From Amphritea balenae (GTDB taxonomy: Bacteria; Pseudomonadota; Gammaproteobacteria; Pseudomonadales; Balneatricaceae), in the NCBI RefSeq assembly GCF_003858655.1, contig NZ_RQXV01000003.1, positions 310,001 through 374,000 on the forward strand: 64,000 nt of DNA, in the 5' to 3' direction. A model generated the notes under the pieces. The model saw only the letters and a program-made list of their open reading frames with translations. It ran no database searches and had not been told where the DNA came from. Every line of letters begins with the position of its first letter. Positions within the stretch are counted from its first letter, which is position 1. Both the position numbers and the translations under genes were made by a program. This document shows, in pieces, positions 47,858 to 56,558 of this stretch.

Positions 47858-49111
47858 CTATCTCCACTTCACAACTAGGTTATGACGATAGTTTTCGCTT
47901 CGTCTTCCTGACAATTTAAGACCTATATAAATCCAATTTAACATATATGTAAAGAACATTGCTGACCATGTAAACCAATAAACAACCGATAAAACATAAA
48001 ACCAAAATAAGAAAAATATTCCAATGTCATTTTTATTATATAAATAGTCACGATCTAATACCGCCCTACATATAACAATAAGATTAATCAATATCAAAAC
48101 TAAAAGACCCACACCGCCTCTTTTTAAATATTCAGAATAGATACCTACATGTACATTATGATTTTCATATATAACTTTTTTTGAAAGATAAACATCATAT
48201 CTAGCTGACGCCCCTAAACCAAAGATATAATTAAGTACAGAAGCTTCATTATGAAACTTATCTTTAACACTATTATTTTCGTATTCTCTATCATTTAGAG
48301 AAACGTTCCCCTCCATTTCCCCACCGCTGATCATAAATAAAACCGAATTTACTCTGCTCAACGTCTTTGAGCTGTCATCGTCAATAATTTCATTACCTGA
48401 GACATCAACGAAAGCCCATGTAAATATAACTAATATGACAAGGAATGGGCATACAAACTTTAAAACAATGCTCTTAAATCTGAAATAGAAATTTACTAAT
48501 AAAAACAAAGAGAACCAAAGCATAAAGGTTCTATTTATGTCCTCTACAGCCATAATAAACATTGCCAGAAATGACACGAAAAAAAAGCAATACAGAAAAC
48601 TTCTTTCAAAACAAATAACAGATATCATTATCAATACAGATAGTAAAATAGATGAAGATCCTGAATACGCTCCGGCAAGAGATAAAAAAACATTTACCAA
48701 TACAATACAGAGCGACACCTTTAACAGCGCTCTTTTATCAAACACTAGCTCAACAGATCTTCCGTATAGGTATGAAGCCATAATTATTATGAGAATAAAC
48801 ACCTGCTTTACTAATATTATATCTACACCTTCAGATAGAATTGACACTATAAGTGATAAGGCAAACAGCCCTCCATAAAGCAGCAATAAAAAATCTACTG
48901 GCTTTAGCAAGAACCTTTTAAATTCCTGATTCACAACAACATATAATAACGAAAAAACTAAGCCTAAACTTAAAAACAAGCTTCGCTCAGAACTTAGAAA
49001 ATACCACCACTCGCCTTTCACAATTTCAAAATAAAACCTTGAAAACTCCAACCCAAAAAACGGAAGGAATATCACGCATATAATAGGTGTATTTTTAAAG
49101 AACCTATTCAT
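47858..49111 (-). CDS. Wzy/WaaL-type polysaccharide polymerase or ligase
   Basis: 417 aa, about 11-12 membrane helices with one larger periplasmic loop (about residues 235-320; SGNEIIDDDSSKTL to SVLNYIFGLGASARYD). The topology and the sequence F-G-x-G-A around the loop end followed by HNVHVGIYSEYLKRGG fit the O-antigen ligase/polymerase superfamily. Between two sulfotransferases and next to the initiating transferase, a polymerase role is likely. Very divergent, as is usual for Wzy. Confidence 0.75.
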   Translation of the reverse strand: MNRFFKNTPIICVIFLPFFGLEFSRFYFEIVKGEWWYFLSSERSLFLSLGLVFSLLYVVVNQEFKRFLLKPVDFLLLLYGGLFALSLIVSILSEGVDIILVKQVFILIIIMASYLYGRSVELVFDKRALLKVSLCIVLVNVFLSLAGAYSGSSSILLSVLIMISVICFERSFLYCFFFVSFLAMFIMAVEDINRTFMLWFSLFLLVNFYFRFKSIVLKFVCPFLVILVIFTWAFVDVSGNEIIDDDSSKTLSRVNSVLFMISGGEMEGNVSLNDREYENNSVKDKFHNEASVLNYIFGLGASARYDVYLSKKVIYENHNVHVGIYSEYLKRGGVGLLVLILINLIVICRAVLDRDYLYNKNDIGIFFLFWFYVLSVVYWFTWSAMFFTYMLNWIYIGLKLSGRRSENYRHNLVVKWR

Positions 49112-49118
49112 TAGAAAT

Positions 49119-50027
49119 CTAACCTTTACCTTCCAACAACTCTTTAGTTTTCAAGTAATCGTCTTTCAATGTAATTAAAATATCCTTTCTAACAAGTTCA
49201 GTATTCAGCTTCTCATCATTTTCCTTATACACCACTCTCTTTATATGATTTTTAACATTTGAGCCTAGCACTGTTCTCAAGAAAACCTTTACCCCACTAG
49301 TCTGAAGAAAAGTATTTAAAAATTTAAAACGTGGCACTTGTGCTGCATTCTTCTTTTCCAGAAATACTGCCTTATACTTCAACCCAACAAATGAGTAGAT
49401 ATCACTCATTACATCTTCTTTCTTATCACTAAACAGGTCCTCAAAAAAGACGACTAGAACATTATCATGGTTAAATAACTCCATATATCTTTTTACTTGT
49501 TCAAAATATAATGATCTTGATACATAGAGCGGACTATTACTAAAGTTGACGTTAGCTATATCATCATATTCTTTCTCAATCTCTTCATAAAACCCTTGAA
49601 CTCTGAATCCTATCCTTCTATCCATAAGCCAATGTGAATACGCCCGTTTAATTGGATCTCTCAGAATAATTATTATTTTTGCATCTGGATCATCCTTATA
49701 AATCTCACTAGCCGCTTCTAATGAGTATAAGTAATTAGTAGACGCATCTAACCTTATATCCCCTTGACTAAATAATTGCTCATAAATAAATTCATCTTTA
49801 ACAATAGCCGCATGACTATGCACTTCTTCATAATCAGCCACTGACTCTAAAACCTTTAAATTATTATATTTTGAGGTCATAAATTGAGCATGAAGATCTT
49901 TACAATAATAATTTGGTTCTTTTATCAAGGATTTTGATATAGATGCATTTGAAGACAGAACACTTTCAACCGTTGTAGTACCAGCCTTTGCAGCGCCTAC
50001 CAAAAACACTTTTTCAATATTATTCAC
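49119..50027 (-). CDS. PAPS-dependent sulfotransferase (2), heparan-sulfotransferase type
   Basis: 302 aa. PAPS loop VFLVGAAKAGTTTVESVL at the N-terminus, 3'-phosphate motif IIIILRDPIKRAYSHWLMD, and FFEDLFSDKKEDVM, all as in bacterial relatives of heparan sulfate sulfotransferases. Likely sulfates a sugar hydroxyl. Ends 7 bases before the polymerase gene and begins next to the WcaJ stop, so clearly in one operon. Together with sulfotransferase 1 it suggests two sulfated positions. Confidence 0.9.
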   Translation of the reverse strand: MNNIEKVFLVGAAKAGTTTVESVLSSNASISKSLIKEPNYYCKDLHAQFMTSKYNNLKVLESVADYEEVHSHAAIVKDEFIYEQLFSQGDIRLDASTNYLYSLEAASEIYKDDPDAKIIIILRDPIKRAYSHWLMDRRIGFRVQGFYEEIEKEYDDIANVNFSNSPLYVSRSLYFEQVKRYMELFNHDNVLVVFFEDLFSDKKEDVMSDIYSFVGLKYKAVFLEKKNAAQVPRFKFLNTFLQTSGVKVFLRTVLGSNVKNHIKRVVYKENDEKLNTELVRKDILITLKDDYLKTKELLEGKG

Positions 50028-51464
50028 TCAGTATATATCCTTAGAAAATAAAGAAATTGGTGTTTTAATAAGAATTTTAATATCTAGAGTTAATGACCAG
50101 TTATTGATATATGCGAGATCAAACTCAACCCTTTTTTCCATTTTATCCAGCGTTTCTGTTTCACCCCGGCAACCACTGATCTGCGCCAATCCTGTAATTC
50201 CAGGCTTAATCCTGTGTCTTAATAAGTAGGCATTCACCTTACCTGAGTAATAATTGTTATGGGCTACAGCATGGGGTCGTGGACCAACCAGAGACATAGT
50301 CCCCTGAAGTACATTAAAGAACTGTGGCAATTCATCGATTGAGGTCCGCCGTATAAAAGCCCCAACCTTTGTTACTCTACTATCGCCTTTGGTTGCCTGC
50401 TTTACCTCTGCCCCCTCATGCATTTTCATACTACGAAACTTCCACACTTTAATAATCTTTCCATCCCAACCGTGACGATCTTGCTTAAAGAAAATGGGAC
50501 CGGGGGATGATTTTTTAATCAATATGGCCACAACCAGCATTAAAGGGCTTAACGCAATTATTGCGAGAAACGCGAGTGCTTTATCCATAAGGTTTTTCAA
50601 TACTATTGAAGATGGGCTGGATGTCAGCGGGCTTTCGTTCAATGAGATTAGCGGCATGCCTGCAACCTCTCGAATTGAATGATTAAGTAAGCTCAGGCCA
50701 AAGATATCTGGTACCCAGATCACATCGACATTCATATCCAGCAGATCAATATGCAGAGCTTCTATCTGTTCAGACTCTGAAACCGCTAATGCAATGTATA
50801 CCCTGCGCACATTTCTTTCTTTTATTAACTGCCTCAGAGACTGCACACCACCTAACAACGGCAGTGACATTTCATTTTTCTCACTTTCGGCCACGGGATA
50901 ATCGTCAGCTTGCACAAGCCCCACCACCCTGTCTGCTAACCATTGGTTAGAGTTAAGATTCTGTATCAGGTTATTTGCAAGCGCTCCCGTTCCAACGACC
51001 AGGGCTGGAATTTCATGTGAGAATAGCTCGATATAGCGTTTATATATGAGGCCGAGGAGGGTATGACTTAACAGCTGAAGTGCATAACCTACTACAGCCC
51101 ATTCAAACAGAACCTCACGGGAAAAACTTTCGCTGCTTTTGGTTAAAAACCCTACCAGCCCCAGTACTAACAGAACCTGGAACCACGCGACCAGCAATCG
51201 AAACGAGCTTTTCATAAAGCCCACGGACTGGCGATAAACGCCTTCACGACGATAAATAATCCAGACACAAAGTACCGCAATCACCGCTAACAAGCGGTAA
51301 TGGGAAGGAAGGTTACCTAGTTTTATAAAGGTAAAGGCAAACAGACAGCCACAAATAATTAGCGAATCCGCAAAACGCTGGATCCAGAAAATCAGTGACT
51401 CATGATTATTTAATAGCCTACGCTTACGACTAAGCGTATCAGGCAGTCTTACACTCGCATCCAT
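50028..51464 (-). CDS. wcaJ: Undecaprenyl-phosphate sugar phosphotransferase (WcaJ-like)
   Basis: 478 aa. Four N-terminal membrane helices, a Rossmann-like CoA-binding-type domain (ALVVGTGALANNLIQNL), a fifth helix near residue 295, and the bacterial sugar transferase domain: PGPIFFKQDRHGWDGK, KVWKFRSM, RRTSIDELPQFFNVL, SLVGPRPHAV. Starts each repeat unit by moving Glc-1-P (or Gal-1-P) from UDP-sugar to undecaprenyl phosphate. First gene of the minus-strand EPS operon running to the DUF1501 gene. Confidence 0.92.
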   Translation of the reverse strand: MDASVRLPDTLSRKRRLLNNHESLIFWIQRFADSLIICGCLFAFTFIKLGNLPSHYRLLAVIAVLCVWIIYRREGVYRQSVGFMKSSFRLLVAWFQVLLVLGLVGFLTKSSESFSREVLFEWAVVGYALQLLSHTLLGLIYKRYIELFSHEIPALVVGTGALANNLIQNLNSNQWLADRVVGLVQADDYPVAESEKNEMSLPLLGGVQSLRQLIKERNVRRVYIALAVSESEQIEALHIDLLDMNVDVIWVPDIFGLSLLNHSIREVAGMPLISLNESPLTSSPSSIVLKNLMDKALAFLAIIALSPLMLVVAILIKKSSPGPIFFKQDRHGWDGKIIKVWKFRSMKMHEGAEVKQATKGDSRVTKVGAFIRRTSIDELPQFFNVLQGTMSLVGPRPHAVAHNNYYSGKVNAYLLRHRIKPGITGLAQISGCRGETETLDKMEKRVEFDLAYINNWSLTLDIKILIKTPISLFSKDIY

Positions 51465-51694
51465 TGAGTAATTCCGAACAGTCCATTGTTCTTGTGATGT
51501 AACGGTTTCTTTCTAAAACCCATCAATCATTTGTAAGATATTTACACAGAGAATCCTCTGTTTGCAGATGTCTTACAAAGCCATTAAAGCTTAACTCTGA
51601 GGCTGACATATATCAATGTTTACTTTTTATAGGTTGCGTTGCTAAACTCTTGTAAAGGATTTATTTATGTGCAGGAGCACAAGGAGCAAAGGAT

Positions 51695-52201
51695 ATGCAC
51701 CTACTACGTTATGGGGCTATGGTAACAACTGGATTGTTATTATCGGTTAACCAGGCTCAGGCAACTATTCAAACGGACCTCAGTGCAGGATTACCCCTCA
51801 CCAGCATCATTCAGAATGCAGTTAGTAGTCAGACATCACTAGAGACAATTCTTGATCAGATTTTGACAAACTGTGACTCAAAAGCCATTCCTGATCCTGC
51901 CCTTGATAATAAATTTATTGTCTGTACAGCAGGAAGCCTTGAGTCAATCATAAGCGCAGCTGTAGTCAATTATTCAGATGATACGGAATCATTGCAAATG
52001 ATCGGACAGTCGGGTCTCGAGGAGGGTCTATCGTTAGAACAACTTATTCAGATTGCCATCAATAATGGAATTGACCCTGCAGCACTCTTACCTCCAGCAG
52101 CGGCGGGTGCTCCTCCTGCACCAGCTGGTCAGAACTTTACACCATCCCCCTTTGGTAACAATACTGGTGGCGGAGGAGGTGGAAACATAAGCCCCAGTTA
52201 A
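51695..52201 (+). CDS. Secreted small protein with Pro/Gly-rich tail, unknown
   Basis: 168 aa. Signal peptide (MHLLRYGAMVTTGLLLSVNQAQA), then a globular part with two similar segments (LTSIIQNAVSSQTSLETILDQ and LESIISAAV... LSLEQLIQIAINNGIDP), two cysteines (about residues 63 and 75), and a low-complexity tail rich in Pro/Ala and then Gly (GGGGGGN). AGGAG eight bases before the ATG. Divergent from wcaJ across 230 bases, which must hold both promoters. I do not recognise the family; a periplasmic or matrix role beside EPS genes is a guess. Confidence 0.72.
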   Translation: MHLLRYGAMVTTGLLLSVNQAQATIQTDLSAGLPLTSIIQNAVSSQTSLETILDQILTNCDSKAIPDPALDNKFIVCTAGSLESIISAAVVNYSDDTESLQMIGQSGLEEGLSLEQLIQIAINNGIDPAALLPPAAAGAPPAPAGQNFTPSPFGNNTGGGGGGNISPS

Positions 52202-52210
52202 CAACTGACC

Positions 52211-52483
52211 GCCTCGCTTGTCCGATTTAAATACCGAGGTCCAATGCCTGAAGATCAGGCATCCGATGCAGCTACGCTGCGTCCGAATGTTGCTACGCAA
52301 CTTGTCCGAAATAACCGTTAAAGACATTCTCACCACAGAAAAGAGACTCATATATTGTTGTAATGCTTTTATCTTCCGCTCTTCCACTTTTTCGGACGCG
52401 GCGAAGCCGCATCGGACAAGCGCAGCGTTCGGACTAGTTGCGAAGCAACAATCGGACTTCGGTATTTAAGATCGAACTTCGAT
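52211..52483. repeat. Hairpin-array repeat element, copy 5
   Basis: Left arm stems GCCTG-AAGAT-CAGGC, GCAGC-TAC-GCTGC and GTTGC-TAC-GCAAC with GTCCGA; short core beginning ACCACAGA; linker CTTTTATCTTCCG; right arm GCGGC-GAA-GCCGC, GTTGC-GAA-GCAAC with TCGGAC. The outer ends also pair (TAAATACCGAGGTCC against GGACTTCGGTATTTA), so the whole element folds as one large nested structure. Ends 2 bases before the ribonuclease gene's stop codon. Confidence 0.9.
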
Positions 52484-52485
52484 TT

Positions 52486-53841
52486 TTAGGGAATAACAAT
52501 CTCGGCCTCAGGCACGACCTCTTCCAACAGCTCCCGGAGTTTTAGTTTCGCCCTTTCGCTGCCATGCACTATGCGGATCTCTTTTGGTTTGTGTCGCATC
52601 CGTTTAACGAAATTGACCAGGTCTTTCTGATCAGCATGCGCTGAATACCCGCTAATCGTATGCACCCCGGCCCGTATATCTATACGTTCGCCATCAAGAT
52701 AAACATAGCCGCCCTTCTCTCCGTACTTTTGTATATCCCGCCCCGGCGTACCACTTGCCTGATAACCCACAAAAAGTACATCAGTTCGAACATCATCCAG
52801 CAACGCTTTCAGGTAATTCTGGATCCGGCCACCGCTACACATACCGCTTGCCGCTATCACAATTGCCGCCCGGCCACTGCTTTTCAGATAATTAACCAGT
52901 TTCATATGATCCCGGTGTGATTCAACAGTAATCAACTGATCAAAACTCAGAGGGTGTCTGCCAGCGTTTTTCTTTCTGCTAGCCTCTGCATCCCAGAGCC
53001 CTTGCAGTGCAATATAATGTTCAGTAAATTTTGCGGCCAACGGCGAATCAACAATAATGTCCACAGAATCCCAATCGCTCCCCTGACGCTTGTGGATAAT
53101 ACTTTCAAGCTCATAGAGTAGTTCCTGGGTACGACCAATACTGAACGCAGGAATCAGAACAGTCCCGGCATTTCTAAAACTGTGGTCAACAATCTTTTCA
53201 AGTGCTAACTTTCTGGTTCGGCGGTTCTCATGTAACCGGTCACCATAGGTACTCTCGATTATTAACCGATCTGCCCGCCAGGGTGACTTGGGCGAAGGTA
53301 GTAATGGCGTATAAGGTGCGCCCAGATCGCCAGAGAACAACGTAATCTCATTATTGTATTTAAGCTCAATATAGGCAGAGCCCAGAATATGACCAGCAGG
53401 CTTAAAACGAAATTGTAGCGAATCATCAAAATCAACGCGCCCCCATTCTTTATAGGGGATAGCAATGAGCTGTTGCTTTAACCGCTGTAATACTTTCTTA
53501 ATCAGACGACTATTACGAGTAATGCCTATCTTGATCGCATCCTCAATAACCAACGGCAACAACTTAGCAGTGGCTTCAGATGCATAAATCGGCCCCTCAA
53601 AACCCGCAGCAAGTAGCCAGGGTAATCGTCCGACATGATCAATGTGACAGTGGGTTATATACAGCGCTTTGATATGATCGATCGGGAAATCGATAGGCGA
53701 TTCACCATCTTCCAGTGCCACTGATTCAGCCCCCTGAAACATGCCACAATCGATAAGCACCCCGGCCCCAGAATCAAGTAACAGTTCATGACACGAGCCA
53801 GTAACACCCGTAACCGCACCATGATGAAGAATAGAAACCAT
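52486..53841 (-). CDS. Beta-CASP metallo-beta-lactamase-fold ribonuclease-like protein
   Basis: 451 aa. MBL core HCHIDHVGRLPWLL (H-x-H-x-D-H), FKPAGHILGSAYIEL and LFSGDLG, a beta-CASP insert (about residues 180-360, PAFSIGRTQELLYEL), and the RNA-specificity C-terminus with SGYSAHADQKDLVNF and VHGSERAKLKLRELL. Relatives include CPSF73/Ysh1-type and bacterial RNases. Start at 53841 follows AGGGAGG; an upstream in-frame stretch is repeat sequence and not coding. Substrate unknown. Bracketed by hairpin-array repeats on both sides. Confidence 0.88.
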   Translation of the reverse strand: MVSILHHGAVTGVTGSCHELLLDSGAGVLIDCGMFQGAESVALEDGESPIDFPIDHIKALYITHCHIDHVGRLPWLLAAGFEGPIYASEATAKLLPLVIEDAIKIGITRNSRLIKKVLQRLKQQLIAIPYKEWGRVDFDDSLQFRFKPAGHILGSAYIELKYNNEITLFSGDLGAPYTPLLPSPKSPWRADRLIIESTYGDRLHENRRTRKLALEKIVDHSFRNAGTVLIPAFSIGRTQELLYELESIIHKRQGSDWDSVDIIVDSPLAAKFTEHYIALQGLWDAEASRKKNAGRHPLSFDQLITVESHRDHMKLVNYLKSSGRAAIVIAASGMCSGGRIQNYLKALLDDVRTDVLFVGYQASGTPGRDIQKYGEKGGYVYLDGERIDIRAGVHTISGYSAHADQKDLVNFVKRMRHKPKEIRIVHGSERAKLKLRELLEEVVPEAEIVIP

Positions 53842-53865
53842 AAGAACCTCCCTGCTCTTAAAAAC

Positions 53866-54640
53866 CAAACGCTTCGCTTGTCCGATACGGCTCACCGCGT
53901 CCGATCATTTCATTTGTCCGAACGTAGCTACGCAACTTGTCCGCAATATACCGAAGTCCGATACTACTTCGTAGCGACCGATGTGACTTCGTCACGTCCG
54001 AACGTTGCTACGCAACTTGTCCGTGATTAATTAAGTTCAAAAGCATTTTCACCACTGAGAACACAGAGTACACGGAGTCAAAGAATTGAAAGATTAAGCT
54101 ACGCTACATGGCCAGGATTGATTAAGTTCAAAATAATTTTCACTACAGTACCCAGATGCATGCTAAGAACACAAAGAACAAGGAAAAAAGATTAAAACTA
54201 TAATTACTTGTTCTTCTCTGTGTGCTCGGTGCCCTTGGCATGCCCCTTGGGCACTGTGGCAAACCGTTCTTATTTTTTCGCTCTTATCTTTTCCGGTTTT
54301 TCAGACGCGGCGTAGCCGCATCGGACAAGCGCAGCGCTCGGACTAGTTGCGAATCAACAATCGGACTAGTAAAACGATCGGCTCTTATACCGGACTAGTG
54401 AAACGCTCGGCTCTTAACGTTCTTCTCAGTGTGCTCGGTGCCCTTGGCATGCCCCTTGGGTACTGTGGTAAACCGTTCTTATTTTTTCGCTCTTATCTTT
54501 TCCGGTTTTTCGGACGCGGCAAAGCCACATCGGGCAATAGCAGCTCTCGTACAAGTGTAACAATCTGACCTCAAAATTTATGATCGGACAATTAACGCGA
54601 TCGTAATCGGACGCTACTAAGCTGCATCAGACAGACCAAG
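53866..54640. repeat. Hairpin-array repeat element, copies 6 and 7 (compound)
   Basis: Left arm (53866-54025) with many GTCCGA units: stems GTAGC-TAC-GCAAC (imperfect), TACTAC-TTC-GTAG, GTGAC-TTC-GTCAC and GTTGC-TAC-GCAAC. Core starting ACCACTGAG, then a second core fragment. Right half follows twice in tandem (see 54209-54540), with linker CTCTTATCTTTTCCG each time; the outer copy decays toward 54640. The largest copy in the window. Confidence 0.88.
54209..54540 (+). repeat. Tandem duplication of the right half of the repeat element
   Basis: About 120 bases beginning TTCTTCTC.GTGTGCTCGG and running through GGCATGCCCCTTGGG, the linker and the GCGGC stem occur at 54209-54330 and again at 54419-54540, with few differences. 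The second copy has decayed stems (GCGGC-AAA-GCCAC). Confidence 0.85.
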
Positions 54641-54659
54641 TGTTCAGATTTAATCCAGT

Positions 54660-55034
54660 AAGACTTGGTAAAATCGTTCTGTAGGAAGTATCCAACGGAA
54701 TAATTCTTTAATCTTAAAAATCAAAACACTAGTAAATAAAATCAAAGATAATCTTTCTATGTTTCTCAAGTGAGTAGGCTTCACAGAAGCATCAATGTGA
54801 TAAAATCTAATTCTATAAAAACACTGGATAACAAATAAAATATCAAAGCTTCTTTAAAGAAAAGACAGTACCACATAGGATTAGCGCATATTTTGTATTT
54901 TTTCGTCTTAATAATAGTCAATTAATCACTTCCAATATCTCACTTTTCTCTTTTAAATTAGCCACACAAGCAATACAATGTAAATACTAATATTTGAAAG
55001 CCAAAGACTTACCATAAAAAGCAGAAAAACTCAA
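54660..55034. other. AT-rich region upstream of the acyltransferase gene
   Basis: 375 bases with no credible ORF or hairpin terminator. It must hold the promoter of the 55035 gene, but no box pair is clear enough to mark. Confidence 0.5.
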
Positions 55035-56180
55035 ATGCATTCTTTAAATAAAAGCACCGTAGAAAAGTATGATTTTATCGATCTGGCAAGGGCACTAGCC
55101 ATTTTAGGAGTTATTGCAGTTCATAGCTACCAAAAAATTGAAGATCTACCATATATACTTTCAGCAATATCGAATTATGGTCAACTAGGTGTTCAACTTT
55201 TTTTTATAGCATCAGCCTACACTTTATGCTTATCCATGGAAAATCGAAATGAAATATCTATATCCTACTTCTACTTACGACGTTTTTTTAGAATAGCCCC
55301 ATTATTCTACTTTGGTATAGTCTTTTATTATCTGTGGAGTGTATTTAAAATCAATACGCTTGGGTTAACTAGTGAAATTAGCTATAGTTATTTATACGTA
55401 ATTGAAAACATATTATTCATTCATGGGTTTAATCCAGAAAATTTCAACAATATAGTACCAGGAGGGTGGAGCATTTCTGTAGAAATGACCTTTTACTTAC
55501 TATTCCCTCTCCTCTATAGACTCTATAAACTCATTGGCCAAGAGAAGTTTTTAGCATACTCTGCACTCCTTATAACTACTGGAATTTGTATACAATATAG
55601 TATATATAACGAATTAACCCCACTATCTCTTAGTAGTAATATTACAAATGATGGCTTTTCATTCATTTACGCCTCATTTTTTAATATGTATGGCGTTTTC
55701 CTTATTGGTATGATTTTTTATTTCTATAGGGACAAGCCTCTAGCGAGTGGATCAATGGTGTTAGCCTTAGTATTAATAGCCACATCCGCATTGATGCAAA
55801 ACCTACAACAATTCAATACTACAATTGATGGAGCCATATACCCAATCCTCTCATCAATAGCATTTGGAATATTTATTATAAGAATATCAAAAATTAAAAA
55901 CATAAATTTTTGGGGTAAAAACTTTTTAATTGAGATAGGAAAAAAATCATATTCAATTTATCTTTTACATTTTTTCACGCTAGATATCATTAGAGAGTTA
56001 CTAATAAAAGTAGATGCAAACCCTTCACTACTTCTATTTTTAACATTTTCATTAACAATATTACTTACTACATTTTTTGCGACACTAACAATGAAGTATA
56101 TCGAGAAACCTTTCATAGATACTGGCTCAAAAATCATAAATTCAATAAAAAGAAACAGAGCCCTTATTAACTTTAAATAA
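55035..56180 (+). CDS. Acyltransferase 3 family membrane protein
   Basis: 381 aa, about ten membrane helices. Begins YDFIDLARALAILGVIAVHSYQ with the catalytic-type His; LRRFFRIAPLFYFG (R-x-x-R-I-x-P), GGWSISVEMTFYLLFP and a C-terminal KYIEKPF are family hallmarks. Transfers acetyl or another acyl group across the inner membrane onto glycans such as EPS or O-antigen. Monocistronic and AT-rich; acyl donor and sugar target unknown. Confidence 0.88.
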   Translation: MHSLNKSTVEKYDFIDLARALAILGVIAVHSYQKIEDLPYILSAISNYGQLGVQLFFIASAYTLCLSMENRNEISISYFYLRRFFRIAPLFYFGIVFYYLWSVFKINTLGLTSEISYSYLYVIENILFIHGFNPENFNNIVPGGWSISVEMTFYLLFPLLYRLYKLIGQEKFLAYSALLITTGICIQYSIYNELTPLSLSSNITNDGFSFIYASFFNMYGVFLIGMIFYFYRDKPLASGSMVLALVLIATSALMQNLQQFNTTIDGAIYPILSSIAFGIFIIRISKIKNINFWGKNFLIEIGKKSYSIYLLHFFTLDIIRELLIKVDANPSLLLFLTFSLTILLTTFFATLTMKYIEKPFIDTGSKIINSIKRNRALINFK

Positions 56181-56558
56181 CTCATTACAATCAAAAAAAT
56201 TCACACTACCAATTAAGAAGGCAAATTAATTTTTAACACACATGAAATTAAGCCATAAAACGAACCTCATAAACACGGAGTCAATTTTTATTATAATTAA
56301 ACATTCTACATTGATCTATCAAAAAAAATTTAGAATAGGTTTTAATATTATTTATAAACATCATTCATCTTAGAAAAAGCCAATCAACTATCTAAATACA
56401 GCACGCAAGATTATTCAATTAAAAACAACAAAGACATTAGTAGAGCATTATCTTCACAAGCAACTATAAACAAAAAAAACAGCAAAACATCCAAACCATA
56501 GCATTAAATTTATAAGTTATAAATAAATGATCTTTTTTACAAATTCTAATTTAAAGGT
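56181..56558. other. AT-rich gap between convergent acyltransferase genes
   Basis: 378 bases, strongly AT-rich. No gene, repeat copy or clear terminator seen. Confidence 0.5.

Noticed and set aside
53842-53895. N-terminal extension of the beta-CASP protein
   Set aside because: The extra residues come from repeat-flanking sequence, and AGGGAGG marks the ATG at 53841 as the start.
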